In this document: positions 1 through 12,214 of the stretch, piece after piece
Layout: each line of letters opens with the position of its first letter
Numbering within the stretch: the first letter of the stretch is position 1
NCBI GenBank assembly: GCA_029207755.1
Contig: JARCOQ010000005.1
Span: forward strand, 63,127,414 to 63,191,413
Length of the DNA stretch: 64,000 nucleotides
DNA from: Chamaea fasciata
Lineage: Eukaryota; Chordata; Aves; Passeriformes; Sylviidae
Direction of reading: 5' to 3'
The notes under the pieces: generated by a model
What the model was told of the DNA's origin: nothing
Seen by the model: only the letters and a program-made list of their open reading frames with translations
The model's database searches: none
Program-made: the position numbers and the translations under genes

Positions 1-833
1 TCACATTCATACAAGCAAAAAATCATGTTTTTCTCTTACGAACCACTAACCTCCAAACTACATGATTTTTTTAAAAGGTGGTAGCAAAAGTATGTCCCGA
101 TTTCCCACAGCATTGTCTCACAAAGTCAGCACAGAAGCGTCCTGAGCCAGTGCACTGGGAAGGCTGTTCTCCATTCCACAGAACTTTCATGTTGCTTTGC
201 CATGTCAAAACTTCCTCAAAGTTTATTCTGAATAACAAAATTCTCCCACCCTTCACAAAATGAGAATAAAGACACTTCCCCATTATTTTAGATTACTGTT
301 GGTGCTGCTAAGGGTGGATGAAGACAATATAAACAAATGAGAGGAAAAGTAGGTGCTCTAGGGCTCAGGAGCAAGGGAATAGAGATGGCCATTGACAGGA
401 TCACTCCCCATGAGTACAGGTTCACTGCAGTGCTGTCTTCAGCAGCCTTCCTGCAAGGCTGGATATCGGCCGGTGTCAGTTCTTGGATGGGGTGTGCAGG
501 GGTTGCTACACTGTGCAACTGAGAGGCTGGGGCCTCAGCCCTGCCGAGGAGACTCCTGGGGACTCTGTAGCAGGGATTTTCTTGGGGGTGATCAGGAATT
601 CCCTCGCAGCACAGAAAAGCTACATGTGCCTCTATCCAGGCACTTGTTTTCCTAGCCAATCTTGGCAGAAAAGCGGGGATCAGGCACGAAGGAAATTTGA
701 CAGCAGGGTGAGGCAAGGACACAGATTTCTGGCTGCTTTAGGGGAGGCTCTTTCATCAGCACTAGAGTGGTAGGAAAATCTGTGTTTAGAAATGTTGCTG
801 TGAGGCACTTCAGTGGTATTTTTAGTTGCTTGA

Positions 834-874
<41 letters not shown>

Positions 875-1840
875 TGGGCGATCTGCCAGCAGTGCCCCGC
901 TGCCCCTGGGCAGGGACGTGTTTTGTGGTGGCATGTACACCATGAACCACCAGTTTCAGCAGGGCAGGCTCACCACTTGCCGAACCTTTGGTTCCCTCTC
1001 GGCCTCTGCCAGACCACACCCGGCAGGCGAACACTTCAAATCCCACGTTGCCTTGTTAATGATTATCTAGCTAAAGAGCAGCCGCCATCGCCCCGAGGTC
1101 CTGCTGTGCCCAGCACTGCTCAGGGGAAGGGCTGAGCCCAAAGCCCTGACTCCTCGGTGCCTGGGATTCTAGGGAATGCATCCCCCCAAAAAGAGGGTGT
1201 TCTTGCTGTACCGGCTGCAGTCCGTAAGCTCCATCGTGCACAGGCTCTCCAATGCTGAGCCCACTCCGCCCTAAACCAAGGTCTTTGAAGTAACATCTGC
1301 CCTTTCTAACCCTTCTTTGGCTTATTTCTCCTCGTCAGCATGTACCTGTCACCCTCTCAAAACAGACAGCGTCTCGGTGGGGTAAATAAGGTCCTGCCTG
1401 CCGGCCCTGGAGCGATCTTTGGTAATAAGTGAAGGAGGGAGCACAGTCTATGCCATAGACACCCTAGGTGTGTCTTGAGTAAGTCACTTAAATGTGGCAC
1501 ATCCTGAATGCCAGTCTCTTAAATGGATTAATTCCCACACATAGCTCCTGAGTTTGCTGTTTTCCACCAGCACAGGTGAAAGCTGGCTGTCCATCCGGCA
1601 CCCCGGTGTTCCCATGCCTTGATTCCCCTGTATGGAGCAGAGACTGTCCCGGTCCCACAGCAGATGGACACAGCAATCCTCTGCGTCCCCAGGTCAGAGA
1701 GGTGTGCCGCTTTTCCAGCTTGAAACTCCAGCTTTTCCAACCTTTCCTGCCTCACCCGGTGCGGCTCTGGGAAGGACAACTGAAAGGGGAGTATTTTGTG
1801 GCTGCAAATGATGCCGCATGTTCCGCCAGGGCATGAGCGC
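1..1840. other. Intergenic DNA 5' of HMOX1, no gene seen
   Basis: No exon with splice sites and a recognisable protein could be found here on either strand. In the vertebrate order TOM1-HMOX1-MCM5 the TOM1 gene should end to the left, but no TOM1 coding sequence is visible. An AATAAA hexamer at 265-270 could belong to an upstream transcript, which I cannot show. The stretch also holds a poly(A) run (835-872). Confidence 0.6.
835..872 (+). repeat. Poly(A) tract, 38 bp
   Basis: An uninterrupted run of 38 A follows a TTGAC flank. No LINE or SINE body was recognised on its 5' side, so it is treated as a simple repeat. The length may vary between individuals or be affected by sequencing error. 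Confidence 0.9.
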
Positions 1841-1866
1841 CAAAACCCGCAGGCGCCTCCCGCCAG

Positions 1867-1973
1867 TGCTGAGTCACGCTTTTCCCAGCGGGGGCGTCCT
1901 GCTGAGTCAGGGTCAAGCCGGGCCGCCGCGATTGCTGAGCACAGGCTGTGCGAGGGGCTCTTTGCTGAGTCAC
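1867..1973 (+). promoter_or_regulatory. Cluster of four Maf recognition elements, candidate HMOX1 distal enhancer
   Basis: Within 107 bp there are three TGCTGAGTCA cores, at 1867-1877, 1900-1910 and 1963-1973, and a variant TGCTGAGCA at 1933-1941, all in the same direction. The block is GC- and CpG-rich compared with its flanks, and a CACGTG E-box follows at 1988-1993. It lies about 4.7 kb upstream of the HMOX1 TATA box. In mammals the HMOX1 distal enhancers at about -4 and -10 kb contain multiple stress-response elements of the same sequence, bound by small MAF with BACH1 (repression, relieved by heme) or NRF2 (activation). Function here is inferred from motif density and position. Confidence 0.8.
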
Positions 1974-2080
1974 CGCCGAGCGGGATCCACGTGAGGCTGT
2001 TTATGGCAGGGCGGTCCCTCCGCAGCGCCGGGGTTGCAGCTGCGGCTCCTGGTCCCGGTCCCAATGCTGCGGACAGCTCG

Positions 2081-2095
2081 AGAAATCTCCAGAAA
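2081..2095 (+). promoter_or_regulatory. Heat-shock-element-like site
   Basis: The sequence AGAAATCTCCAGAAA fits three alternating 5-bp HSF units (nGAAn, nTTCn, nGAAn) except for one base in the middle unit. It sits 108 bp downstream of the Maf-site cluster and could let HSF1 act on the same enhancer. A single imperfect site can occur by chance. Confidence 0.35.
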
Positions 2096-3221
2096 CAGCC
2101 CCTTCCTGTGGCCCAGCATTTCTCCTGGACCAGGGAACCAGGCAGAGGTGATTTGGAAACTTTGCGGGGAGTGGGGACTTGGGTCTCACCTTCTGTGCAA
2201 AACTTGGCTTCCCGTTCCTCCTTCTGAGAAAAGGGTGTGAGCAGTGTGGTACAAGGTCCTCTTTGTTGCATAGCTGTGATTTTTCAAATCCAAAGTTTCA
2301 CAGTTTGTTCTGTCTCGTAGTCAGGGCACACTTTGTTTTCCACAGTTGTGGCACTGAAACAAAGGAGGGAGCGACACGGATTGAAACATTTGCACAAATG
2401 GGATTTTTATTTGCTAACTCTGCCCCATTCCCTTTCACGCCTCCCTTTGACTGCCAAAGCAGCTCCTAGCTGGACATAGGATTGATTCCCATGACCACCA
2501 AGACTCTAGGAAGCGTAGTGGGCTCTATGCAACCTCTCCCAAAACTTCAGCCCAGTGTACCCATAACCTGCCGTGTGCTTAAGGTCACTGCCTGACTCTG
2601 GTCAGGCACATGCCTTACAGGGCATTTGCTGTGTTCTCCCTCCTTCTCCCTGCTCTGTTTCCAGACAGCCCAGGCTCTCTCCTTGCGCATAGCTATGTGT
2701 TGGAGACACCAATGTGCTGCAGTACACATGTACCCATGCATCTATGAAATGAATCTTTTCATTGTAATCTGCATTTCCTATTTTTGTCATGCTGGTTCAT
2801 TTATCCTGGGAAATCTGCCTGCATCTCCATCTCCTACCACACTTTCCAGCGTTCCTGTGTGGGAGGTTTGCCTAGCAGAGCCATGCCTATCTGTACAACC
2901 CTCCAAAGGTACCAGCAGCGCCAGCCCCACGGACAGCTGCAGCACCTGAGCTCTCCACAGGGATTTCCAGTGCATTGGACTCTTTGCCTCCTTTTTTCCC
3001 ACCTGTATCTTTGATCTAGACTGGGATTTTTGAATGCTGAGAGATCATGAGCTCAGTCAGTTCTGCCAAGGCGGGGCTGGGAGAGGTAATTTCCCTTTGG
3101 TAAACACAACACACAGGATATCCCTGTACACTCCAGCACAGACTCCTTTCTGCAGCCAGTCATTTTAAGCAGTTAGTGTAACTCCTTTTTCCGCTACCAT
3201 GACACAGCAAAGCCTGGTCAC

Positions 3222-3230
3222 TGAGTCAGC
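3222..3230 (+). promoter_or_regulatory. ARE/MARE-like site TGAGTCAGC
   Basis: TGAGTCAGC matches the antioxidant response element core (TGAnnnnGC with an embedded AP-1 TGAGTCA). It lies about 3.4 kb upstream of the HMOX1 TATA box, separate from the main cluster. A possible NRF2-MAF or AP-1 site, based on motif alone. Confidence 0.4.
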
Positions 3231-4522
3231 TTTCCGAGTGCAAACCAGGCAACTGCATTTTGCTGTGTCACGGTGTGAGAGAGCCCGTTAGTCCCCCTGA
3301 GCTGGCTAAGGCTGGTTTTCCCCACGGAAGCCGGGCGGAGCTGAGCTGCTGGGAGCTGCCGGCCAGAGCCCAGCATGGAACAGTGCTACCCACAAGGGAC
3401 TCAGGAGAGCTGACTTTGCATCCCGTGACTGCCTGTGTAAATAGACATTTCTGGCCATAAATCTACTGGCAAAATAGGCTGTTAATGTACAAAGAGGAGA
3501 AAATTCCCCACTTCCCTGTTCAAGATGGAAACACTGACCCCTCATTAACTTTGTTGTTTTTAACTATTCATCTCCCATCTCATGACTAAGCATTTTCTCA
3601 GGGGCTAGGATGTGCAGATAGGCTTTAAAGCCCAGCACGAACTTTTACAAATATCTTGCCTGAGGCTACTTTATTCATCTTGGCTAGAAATCCCCTGGGC
3701 AGTTTTGCTGGTGTCCTCACAATGAGTAGCTCTGGCACCACCCAGCCACAGCTCACTGGAAGGGCAGGAGACAGCAGGACTTCTGGCAGGCACAGTGGAG
3801 ACCACAGCTCTGATACTTCAGTGATATTCAAGCAGAATTTCCTAGTGACCTGGATGCAGGCTGCCTCTGATTTCCCATGGCCCACTATGCTCTGGGAGCC
3901 AGTTTACTCCTTCCACTAAAAGCACTCACCTCTCTCCCCATTCACTGCTCCCAAGTGCCGACTTCCAAAGTTCTCTTAGGAGGAGATGGTCCCTCACAAG
4001 CCCCTTCTGGCACATTGGCTTGCTCAGTGTCACTGACCTCCTGTCCATCATAAAGCAACAGCACAGCAGAAGCAATTCAAGCCCTTGCTGCAGAGCACTG
4101 GAGGGGCCAGAAATGCTCCAGGCCAGCAACTGCAAAGATGATGACACCCCACTTTCAGTTCTCCTTCCATCTTGCTGTAGGGCATTTGGGCCTTTCCCAA
4201 ACCTAGGCTCAGTCTCACAGCTGCTCCATCCCAAGAAACCCAAATCAGAGAAAGATCAGACAGCATAAATCACTTCTGGGGTGTGGCTTGCTTGTCTGCA
4301 CCTTTGCAAATCTCCTGGCATCGGTGAGCTGCATCTCTTGAGACCTGCCCAGGGGAAGGTAAAGCCCCAAGAGCCAGAGGAGGTACTGCTCCATGTCCTG
4401 GGGCAGTATGGTTACAAGCCAGAAAACCTACCTGGAATGGTAGCAACATGACTAGACACCCTCTCTTTCTTTCCCCCAGTCTCATTCAGACCTACCATAA
4501 TCCTGGATGAAAGGGAAAAGGA

Positions 4523-4524
<2 letters not shown>

Positions 4525-4582
<58 letters not shown>
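4525..4582. repeat. (TA)n microsatellite
   Basis: A perfect TA dinucleotide array of about 29 units, 2 kb upstream of HMOX1. Probably length-polymorphic. Confidence 0.95.
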
Positions 4583-4583
<1 letters not shown>

Positions 4584-5212
4584 TTTATAGAGCCTCCAAG
4601 CATGCAGCTTCTTGTAAGAAGGCAGGTGGGCAGGCTGGGGACAAAATCATTAGCTTAAAAGCGCCCAGAAAGTCCTCAGGAAGAACTGGGTGCATTGCCA
4701 GGGCTGCAGGTGAAGGGAGGGGCAGGGCTTGAGGATTGATTTTTTTCATATTATTTCACAAAATGAATAATATACTCTCATAATTCTTATTCTCGTATAA
4801 TTCTCATATATTTCCTACTTCCCTCCACTAGAACTAGAGGTTTCAATTTGTGCTCCAGCTTCCCCTGTCAGAATAGGACTCACTGAAAATGACAGAAAAC
4901 AAGAGCTTTAGAGAGTTATGCCAGCGGGAAACATTCATTTGGGGGCCATTCCTGTGGCAAACTGGTATCAATATTTTCAGGAGGGACTGGCCATGGGGCT
5001 GTCTGCTCTACACATGGACTCTGTACTCTCAGGAGATGTTTGGGGCTTTGTCACATTTGCTTTGAAGATTCAGACATCCTGATACATTTATTTTACCTTC
5101 CAGAAAAGCAAGCAAGTTGTCTGCAGCGGCATGGGGGCAAGAATAGAACGTGTCAGCTTTTGCCAGCATGCACTGTTGCTTTAAAAGACTAAAGCAAGAC
5201 AGGAAAAGTCTG

Positions 5213-5223
5213 GCTGAGTCAGG
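5213..5223 (+). promoter_or_regulatory. MARE-like site GCTGAGTCAGG
   Basis: GCTGAGTCAGG matches most of the 13-bp T-MARE consensus. It is about 1.4 kb upstream of the HMOX1 TATA box, and a weaker TGCTGAGTAA follows at 5231-5240. Either could bind MAF/NRF2 or AP-1. Evidence is sequence similarity only. Confidence 0.4.
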
Positions 5224-6573
5224 ATGGAAATGCTGAGTAATCCTTCCTGAACACTGCATGCCAGATGTCTGCTGGAGTCAAAAATAGAAGCCTGGAAGCA
5301 TATTTTTTCTAGAACAGCTTTTTAACCTACAGCCCCCAGCCCTGCTGGGGTTGGTGCGGATGCAGTGACAGGAAGACAGGCGAGGTGCTGGCTTGGATGG
5401 CAGCATCCACAGAGAGGACTGGCTGCAGAGGGACGGCAGATGCCAGAGTGCTCCTTCCACCTAGGCTCTGCCTCCCCCACCGCCTCCTGCACCACTGTAC
5501 CAGGAGTTTTTCACACCCACAGCCACAGGAGAATGATGGTTCTAAGTGCCCTGCTCTTTTGGGCTGAGCACAAATGTGTGCTTTTCCAAAGTACAGCCAG
5601 CCAGTGCCTCATCTGTCCCTGCTAGCCCAGCTTCCAGCATAGCTACAGGTGGGAAAGAAGAGCCCAGCTTCATCTGTTGGCTGCTTCACTGACCACTTCA
5701 TAAAAAAAAAAAAAACAAAACAGCAGAGCAACAGCTACTGGCAGAAGCACCATGTCCAACTCTTTTCCCAAATCAGAGAAATGATTTGCCTTTGAAAGTC
5801 TCTGCAGACTTCCTCAGTTTCCCACAAGTCTTGTATGGTATCTTTTCAGCTACCCCAGCCTTCTGGGGATCTGGGAGACGATGTGCTATTTTCCTAAATT
5901 GCCCTGCACGCTGCTGTGGTGACAACAGGAGCCAGCTGTCAAACTAATCAGATGCCATTGTTTCCATGAGCAAAAGAGCACAGAATGGATTTTGCTGCAC
6001 GTCAGTGCTGGCACACCTGTGCTGGCTCTGTGCTAAGTGACAGGGTTTACTGCCCAGTGCCAGGGGCAAGGGGAACTGCACAAGGGCAGGTCTGGCACCT
6101 GCAGGCCCGAGCGGGTACATCCATGAGCACAGAGATGGGAGATGGGATGGTTTATACCTGAGCTGTGCGAGAGCAGGTGGCAGTGAGTGCTGGATTAGCT
6201 CTCCAGGCAGGGGGCAAGGCACACAGACTGGGGTGTAGGGTGAGGAGCCTGCCCTCTGTGCCCCAGGCATTAGCCCTGTAAATCCACCCTCTTTGTCCAA
6301 CCCCGCTGTCCCCAGGACAATGAGCACCTCTTGCAGTACCTGGGCTCTGCCTTCCACAGGCAAGGCACTGAAAGGGTTACAGAGCCACGTACCCTTAAAA
6401 GAGAAGTTTCTGGACATCCTCTTGTTTTCGCTTAGTTATCAAGATGCATCAGGTGACTTCCTTCTGGTTCCTTGGGGCTGCAGGCCAGGAGAGGGTGACA
6501 GCCAGGCTGGGAAGGGAAGTGCTGTTGTGTTGCAAGAAGTTTGTACTCGCACTGAGGTCAGCGGTTTGCTGCT

Positions 6574-6594
6574 CACGTGGCCTGGCAGTATAAA
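6574..6594 (+). promoter_or_regulatory. HMOX1 core promoter: E-box and TATA box
   Basis: A CACGTG E-box (6574-6579) is followed 9 bp later by TATAAA (6589-6594). Transcription is expected to start near 6618, giving a 5' UTR of roughly 90 bases before the ATG at 6712. A USF-binding E-box just upstream of the TATA box is an established feature of mammalian HMOX1 promoters. Unlike the MCM5 promoter, this is not a CpG island, as is usual for an inducible gene. Confidence 0.85.
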
Positions 6595-6711
6595 GCTGGA
6601 TGTGGGAGTCAGGCTGCCCTGCTCAGAGCTTCACTGTCCTGGGAGCTGAAGGGAAGGAGGAAAACACGAGCAACAGCAGGGAAGCAGAGGAGTGAAACGA
6701 CGTGGACAAAC

Positions 6712-9700
6712 ATGGAAACTTCCCAGTCACACAGCTCCGAAAGGTGAGAGCGGAACGGGAATGAGAGGGAAGCGTTTTGTCAGAGGAGTGTTGTGTTTCT
6801 CCCCTGGCTTTTAGGCATGCTGTTCCTGTTCCTGTTCTGCGGGGAAAGGCATGCTGCTGCCTCCACCTCTGGATGGAGTCTGTCAGTCTTCCTTGCTCAG
6901 GACACTGTCTGGAAAGCTGGTGCTTTCTGATTCCCATCCACTTCTCTCGGGAATGTTCTGCTCCTTTTTCTGCCATCCCGGGCAGAAGAGTCCTAAAATC
7001 TGTTTTGTTCTAGAGAGCTAAAATCTGTTTTGTCAGAGGAGACAGCACTAATACCTGTTTGACTGTTTTTCCCCAGGATGTCCACAGACCTGTCAGAACT
7101 TTTGAAGGAAGCTACCAAGGAGGTGCACGAGCAGGCAGAGAACACACCATTCATGAGGAATTTCCAAAAGGGGCAGGTGTCACTCCAGGAGTTTAAGGTA
7201 TTCCATAGCAGCACTGTTCAGGGATGGGATTTCCTCACCAGTCAGATCAGATGGGCTGTGAGGGGATTAAAGGGGGAGGATAGGACCAGTACAGGTAAGG
7301 AGGATGGGGACGTGATATATCAGCATCTCCTATGAAAAACATGAAAAACATAAAACTTCTGCACCCTGAGGTCTTACTGGCTCCTCTTGCAGAAGGTGGG
7401 GAAGGACTGTGCACATCACGATGGGCAGCCAAGCTGAAACAGAAGAAAGAGATTGATGGGACAAATGCTATTGCCTTCCTCTTTCTTCATAAATGCCTGC
7501 ATGTTAATTATTGCCAGTCATAGTTAATGGAGATAGAACTATGTTCAGATACTTGAGCAGCTGAAATGCCCAAAAGAGGGGGAATTCTGTATTTACAACA
7601 TACTAGGCAGCTGCAGCTAGAAATAATGATGGGGTGGTGAGAAAGTGAGGATATGGGATCAATGCTGGCACTGAACTTTGCATTGTCACTTGAGTTACAC
7701 CACAGCTGAGATCATGAACAATAACTCAAAAGCAGACTGAGTTTGAGCTATCCATGTCTGCTGCTAACAAGCAGGAGCCTGTTGCTTTTTTCAAGATAAA
7801 AGAAACATTTCCACATATTAGCCTAACCTGGCCAGATACAATTCCTGGGATCTGAACCACATAACAAAGCTATGAGCAAAACCAAAGCAAACACCTGGGC
7901 CAGAAATTCCTGAGAGGCTATAGGATGTGACGCATGGACTTGCAAATAACAGCTACCGATTCAACCTGTGGGTTAATTACTTTGTTGTTGAATTGTTCTG
8001 TGGCAAATAAATCCAGAGAAGTACGAAAGAGACTACTTATTTCTGACAGGTGACATTCAGAATACTTAGCCAAGCATAAATTCAATCTCAGGTCCTGACT
8101 TCCTGCTGTTAGAAATATATCATTGGTTAGGCAGTGAACTTTGAGACAGGCAAGGATGTAAAATGACCTTCAGGAATAAAACTTTGTTTCTTAGATGATT
8201 CTTTACATGCTGTCAGGCAAATGAGAGGGTACATGGATATTAAAAATTAACAAGTTTCAAAAGCCATGTTTCTCATTAAACCACTACCTGCCTCTGAAAA
8301 CAATCACTTGAGCTATATTTTTGCTTAATTTGTAAGGCAATGTTTCCATATTTTGTTTCTTTTCTGGCAAGCTGGGTAACAGGTTACTGTTTAAAAAACT
8401 CTGTTTTTGTTTACTCTCTTGGCAGACCTATATATCTGGCCTGCTACGTGACTCCCCAGATGGTGGATATTTGTTTCCACAACCAATCACTGCCCATGTG
8501 CTTATCAATGTCCTATTTGCTGCCACAGTGGGGAAAGGTTGAAACAGGAACTCTGTCACTGCAGAACTGACTCCTTTGTGAGAAAGTAAACTACTTTCTC
8601 TCCTGTGAGCAGCATAATCCCCCCTCCCCAAACCTGACTCACCTCTACTGCAACACCTTCATCTTTTACTATTTGCTGCTCACAAGGGGTCCTAGGGTAA
8701 GGAAAGGGTGGTGCAGGTGTAACAGCCTCTGAAAACAGAATGCCTGGGGAAGGAAAGAACACAGCTATATTGTCTCAGACCACGTGGAAAAGCTGGCAGA
8801 TAGAAGAAAGTATCGCATAAGCTGGGAAAAACAACAATAACAATGGTTTCAAAATAGAAGGGAGAACACAGCCTCACAGCACTCCATCACAAAGGCATCT
8901 TTCAGAGGCAGGCTGTGCCTCCAGATCCCTTTTATCTTGTCTCCCTGGGGCAACTGAGGAGGCAACGCCATTTGCATGCCTGAGTGAGAAGAGTGGTAGT
9001 GCCTCAGTTCCCAGGATAGTGGGATGCTGACAGGATGAGTATGTTGAAAAATAACCAGGGTGTGTCATCATCTTACACGGCCCCACAAAGGGAAGCCACA
9101 TTTTGGAGCATTCAAATTTGAACAATGTACCAGAAAGGGTACCTTTGGGAATACTCTCTCTATTGACTGAGGGAATGGGAAGAGTCCAGGAATGCTTAAA
9201 CAGGGCTCCAGTTTACATTACATCAAGCTGCAAGACTTTAACTTGAAGGCAAGGCAGTGACTTTAAGAGCAAGTAAGTCCAATACCTGCTGGAAAGGCAT
9301 CACCTGATTGCTCTCTCAAGCAGAAGGGGAAGGGCTAAATAGTGTCTCCCTGTACCTTGCACTGTTTTCCACATGGGAAATCTGCAACATCACAGATGTT
9401 TGTGACTCATAATGGGTGTGCCCACAAGTACCTTTTTTGTTAGTACAATTTATCCCACAGACTTGAAAAAGACAAACAGGTGCATCTGTAGCTCATCCTC
9501 TTTCTTCTCTTTCAGCTGGTTACAGCATCCCTGTACTTCATCTACTCTGCTCTGGAGGAAGAGATTGAACGTAACAAGAACAATCCAGTTTATGCCCCTG
9601 TGTATTTCCCAGTGGAGCTGCACCGCAAAGCTGCCCTGGAGGAAGACTTGAAGTACTTCTATGGCAGAAACTGGAGGGAAGAGATCCCATGTCCTGAGGC

Positions 9701-12214
9701 TACTCGGAAATATGTTGAGAGGCTCCACTATGTAGGCAAGAACGAGCCAGAGCTCCTGGTGGCCCATGCCTACACTCGGTATTTGGGAGACCTGTCTGGG
9801 GGGCAGGTGCTGAAGAAAATTGCCCAGAAGGCCCTCCAGCTTCCCAGCACTGGGGAAGGGCTGGCTTTCTTCACCTTTGATGGGGTCTCCAATGCCACTA
9901 AGTTCAAGCAGCTCTATCGCTCCCGCATGAATGCTCTCGAGATGGACCTTGCCACTAAGAAAAGAGTCATGGAGGAGGCCAAGAAAGCATTCCTGTTAAA
10001 TATACAGGTGAGTAACAACCAGCCATCCCTGCCAGCCCACATCCTCCCTCAAACAAGCAAATAGATACAGGGGAAATAGAAGGCCAGTATTTCCACTGGG
10101 GAGTTTATGAGAGGTTGAGCTGGTCAGAGTTGGATGACCATGCTTCTCCAACCTGGGAGCCGAATAAAACAGTGGTCTCTGAAAAGCTCTTCTCCCTCCC
10201 TTAGAGTTTGAATCCAGTCTCTTCCATGTGCCACTATTCAGATATGAATGAGGGTTAATACTGGGAGTGGGGGTTACCATCTAGTATCTGTCCTGCCTCT
10301 GTGGTGAAGTTCCACAGGACTGCTGTGCACTCTGACTAGGTGGCAGGTACCTTGCTTTCCTTCCCATCAGAAGAGGGGCAATAACCTTCTCTTTAGCTGA
10401 AAGCTTTACAGAAGAACCCGTAAAGCACACAAGGAGTTTGAAAGATATCCTCTTGACCTCACAGGCAACTTTTGTTCTATGCAAAATGTGCCAGGACACT
10501 TAGACTGAAGCCTCATGTCTTCCTCTAGTTCCTAAAGTTCCTGGGGAAAGGGCAAGTGGTCCAGTGAAAGGACAAGAAGAGGCAACATAATGAGACCCTG
10601 TTCCTTCTTCTCAGGTGTTCGAGGCGCTGCAGGAGCTGGTGTCCAAGGGCCAGGAGAATGGTCACCCTGTGCAACCAAAGGCAGAGCTTCTTCGCACAAG
10701 GAACATCAACAAATCACATGAGCACGGTAAGACACTTGTAAGGGCAGGTGCTTCACAGTGCTCCTTCCTTTCCTTCTCCTCCCTTCCTCTGTCCTTGTTT
10801 GTAAAAGCCACTGGGAAACAAGCATGAAGTGTTTGTCCCATCTCTTCTCCAGCCATCAGCAGGTAGTGCAAGGAGAGGCACTGCTGTGTGCAAAGCTCCT
10901 TATAGACATGACAAAGCAAGGGTAACACATTTGGGCTCTCCAGAAAGTGTGTCAGTGAGGAAGCTTTACAAAAAGAGACTCCTCTCTCCACCTCCAGGGC
11001 TTTAACAAATGTAAGGTTCATTGACCACAGGGAAAACTGACCTTGAGTTCACAGAAGGAAAGGCATCAATTCTGGGTGCTGCAGATCAGCCATGGTGCTG
11101 CAATGCTGACAGAAGGTTCTTCTGGACACAGTCCTATCCAGCAGCCTGTCCTTTTGGATTGTATCTCCCTCTGATCATTTTCCTGCCTTCCAGAAGTATT
11201 TACTGAAAACACTCCAGAGAGTGTGCTGGCTTTATAGTGAGCAGTGCTCTGAATGGCAGAATCTAATCAGCTTGTCAGTCAGGCTTGTACCTGCGTGAGG
11301 AGTGAGCTCAGATGACTACAGAGCAGAGTGGTTTCCATGATGACATGCAATTCACATAAAAGCTCCTTATGGCATATCCATTCTGAAACTAAAACGGAGA
11401 TTTGTTTCCAGAGCATACTGGATTGAAACACAGTTTTTCCATGCCAAAGATGAAAAGCAAACCTTGCCTTAAGTATATCTAGATCGATAGTGAACTTAAA
11501 GCCGCTTCTGTGTGAAAGGCACTAAAAGTTCTGTGAAACTTTGCCATTCGTTTCCCAGTACATGCATACAAGTAGGATTTTCAGGAAAATTTGGTGTTGG
11601 ATGAGGAATCCCATCCTTAAGTTGTATTGCAAAAATTGCTTGGAGTGCTGAAGACTGTTCACTGTCTTTAGATGCTTAACTAATTAAATCAGTGAGAAGT
11701 AGGAGACAAAATGCGTTTTGAAAATCTAACTTCGGTATTTGTCTGTCCTCTGCGCACATCAGGGGTTTGGTGGAGCTGGGCAGTGCAGGTATAAGCCTGT
11801 AAGGAGACAAGGGAAGAAGCTGGTAGTCACCTACAGTCAGAAGGGCTGTGGGCTTTTGTGATTCCCAGGTCGTCTACTGCTTTCCTTCTCCACTGGGAGA
11901 GCAGAACCTGCTGCCACTGCTTCTCCCAACTGGGCTCTGGGCTTTCTCCTTCTTCCCTGGATGACTCCAGCAGGGTGTGCTCTGGCACTGGGGAGAGCAA
12001 ACAGTACACATTAGCAGCTTCTTTTCACAACCTCTTCTCACTTGTCTTTATTTGCTTTTTCTCCCTATTTGATCTAGGTCCAGCAGCTGGGAAAGAAAGT
12101 GAGAGGACAAAGATGAGAAACACAGACAGGACACCCACCACTTCCCTGGTGCGGTGGATCGTGGCACTCAGCTTCCTCGCCATGACAGTCGCTGTGGGCT
12201 TATTTGCCATGTGA
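6712..12214 (+). CDS. HMOX1: Heme oxygenase 1, five coding exons
   Basis: Coding exons are 6712-6743, 7077-7197, 9516-10007, 10615-10726 and 12078-12214, all GT-AG. They join to 894 nt, encoding 297 residues, about the length of chicken HO-1. The enzyme opens heme to biliverdin, CO and iron, using NADPH-cytochrome P450 reductase, on the cytosolic face of the ER. Visible features are the heme-ligand histidine (His28, in KEVHEQAEN), the distal-helix motif GDLSGGQ at 142-148 with the catalytic Gly-Asp pair, and a hydrophobic C-terminal tail anchor at about 277-297 ending GLFAM. Exon 1 encodes [10 protein letters not shown]; a second Met at residue 12 (7078) aligns with the conserved catalytic domain. 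The first ATG is preferred because it lies 94 bases after the predicted start and the short N-terminus resembles chicken HO-1. The upstream Maf-site cluster and E-box suggest induction by heme and oxidants. No breaks were found. Confidence 0.97.
7198..9515 (+). other. HMOX1 intron 2
   Basis: A 2.3-kb intron, the longest in HMOX1, with a GTATTC donor and a TTTCAG acceptor. It contains AP-1-like TGACTCA sites at 8635-8641 and 9403-9409. No repeat or nested gene was recognised. Confidence 0.8.

Larger units (their letters stand above)
2100..6560. other. HMOX1 upstream intergenic DNA
   Basis: No gene is seen. Scattered Maf/AP-1-type sites lie at 3222-3230 and 5213-5223, and a TA microsatellite at 4525-4582. 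The rest is ordinary unique sequence with no coding signal I can support. Confidence 0.6.

Noticed and set aside
1465..1495. MIR-like fragment (TGTCTTGAGTAAGTCACTTAAA)
   Set aside because: Only about 20 bases resemble the MIR core and the flanks do not continue the match.
1..6560. TOM1 3' exons expected from conserved gene order
   Set aside because: No open frame or splice-bounded exon resembling TOM1 was found; the gene presumably lies to the left.
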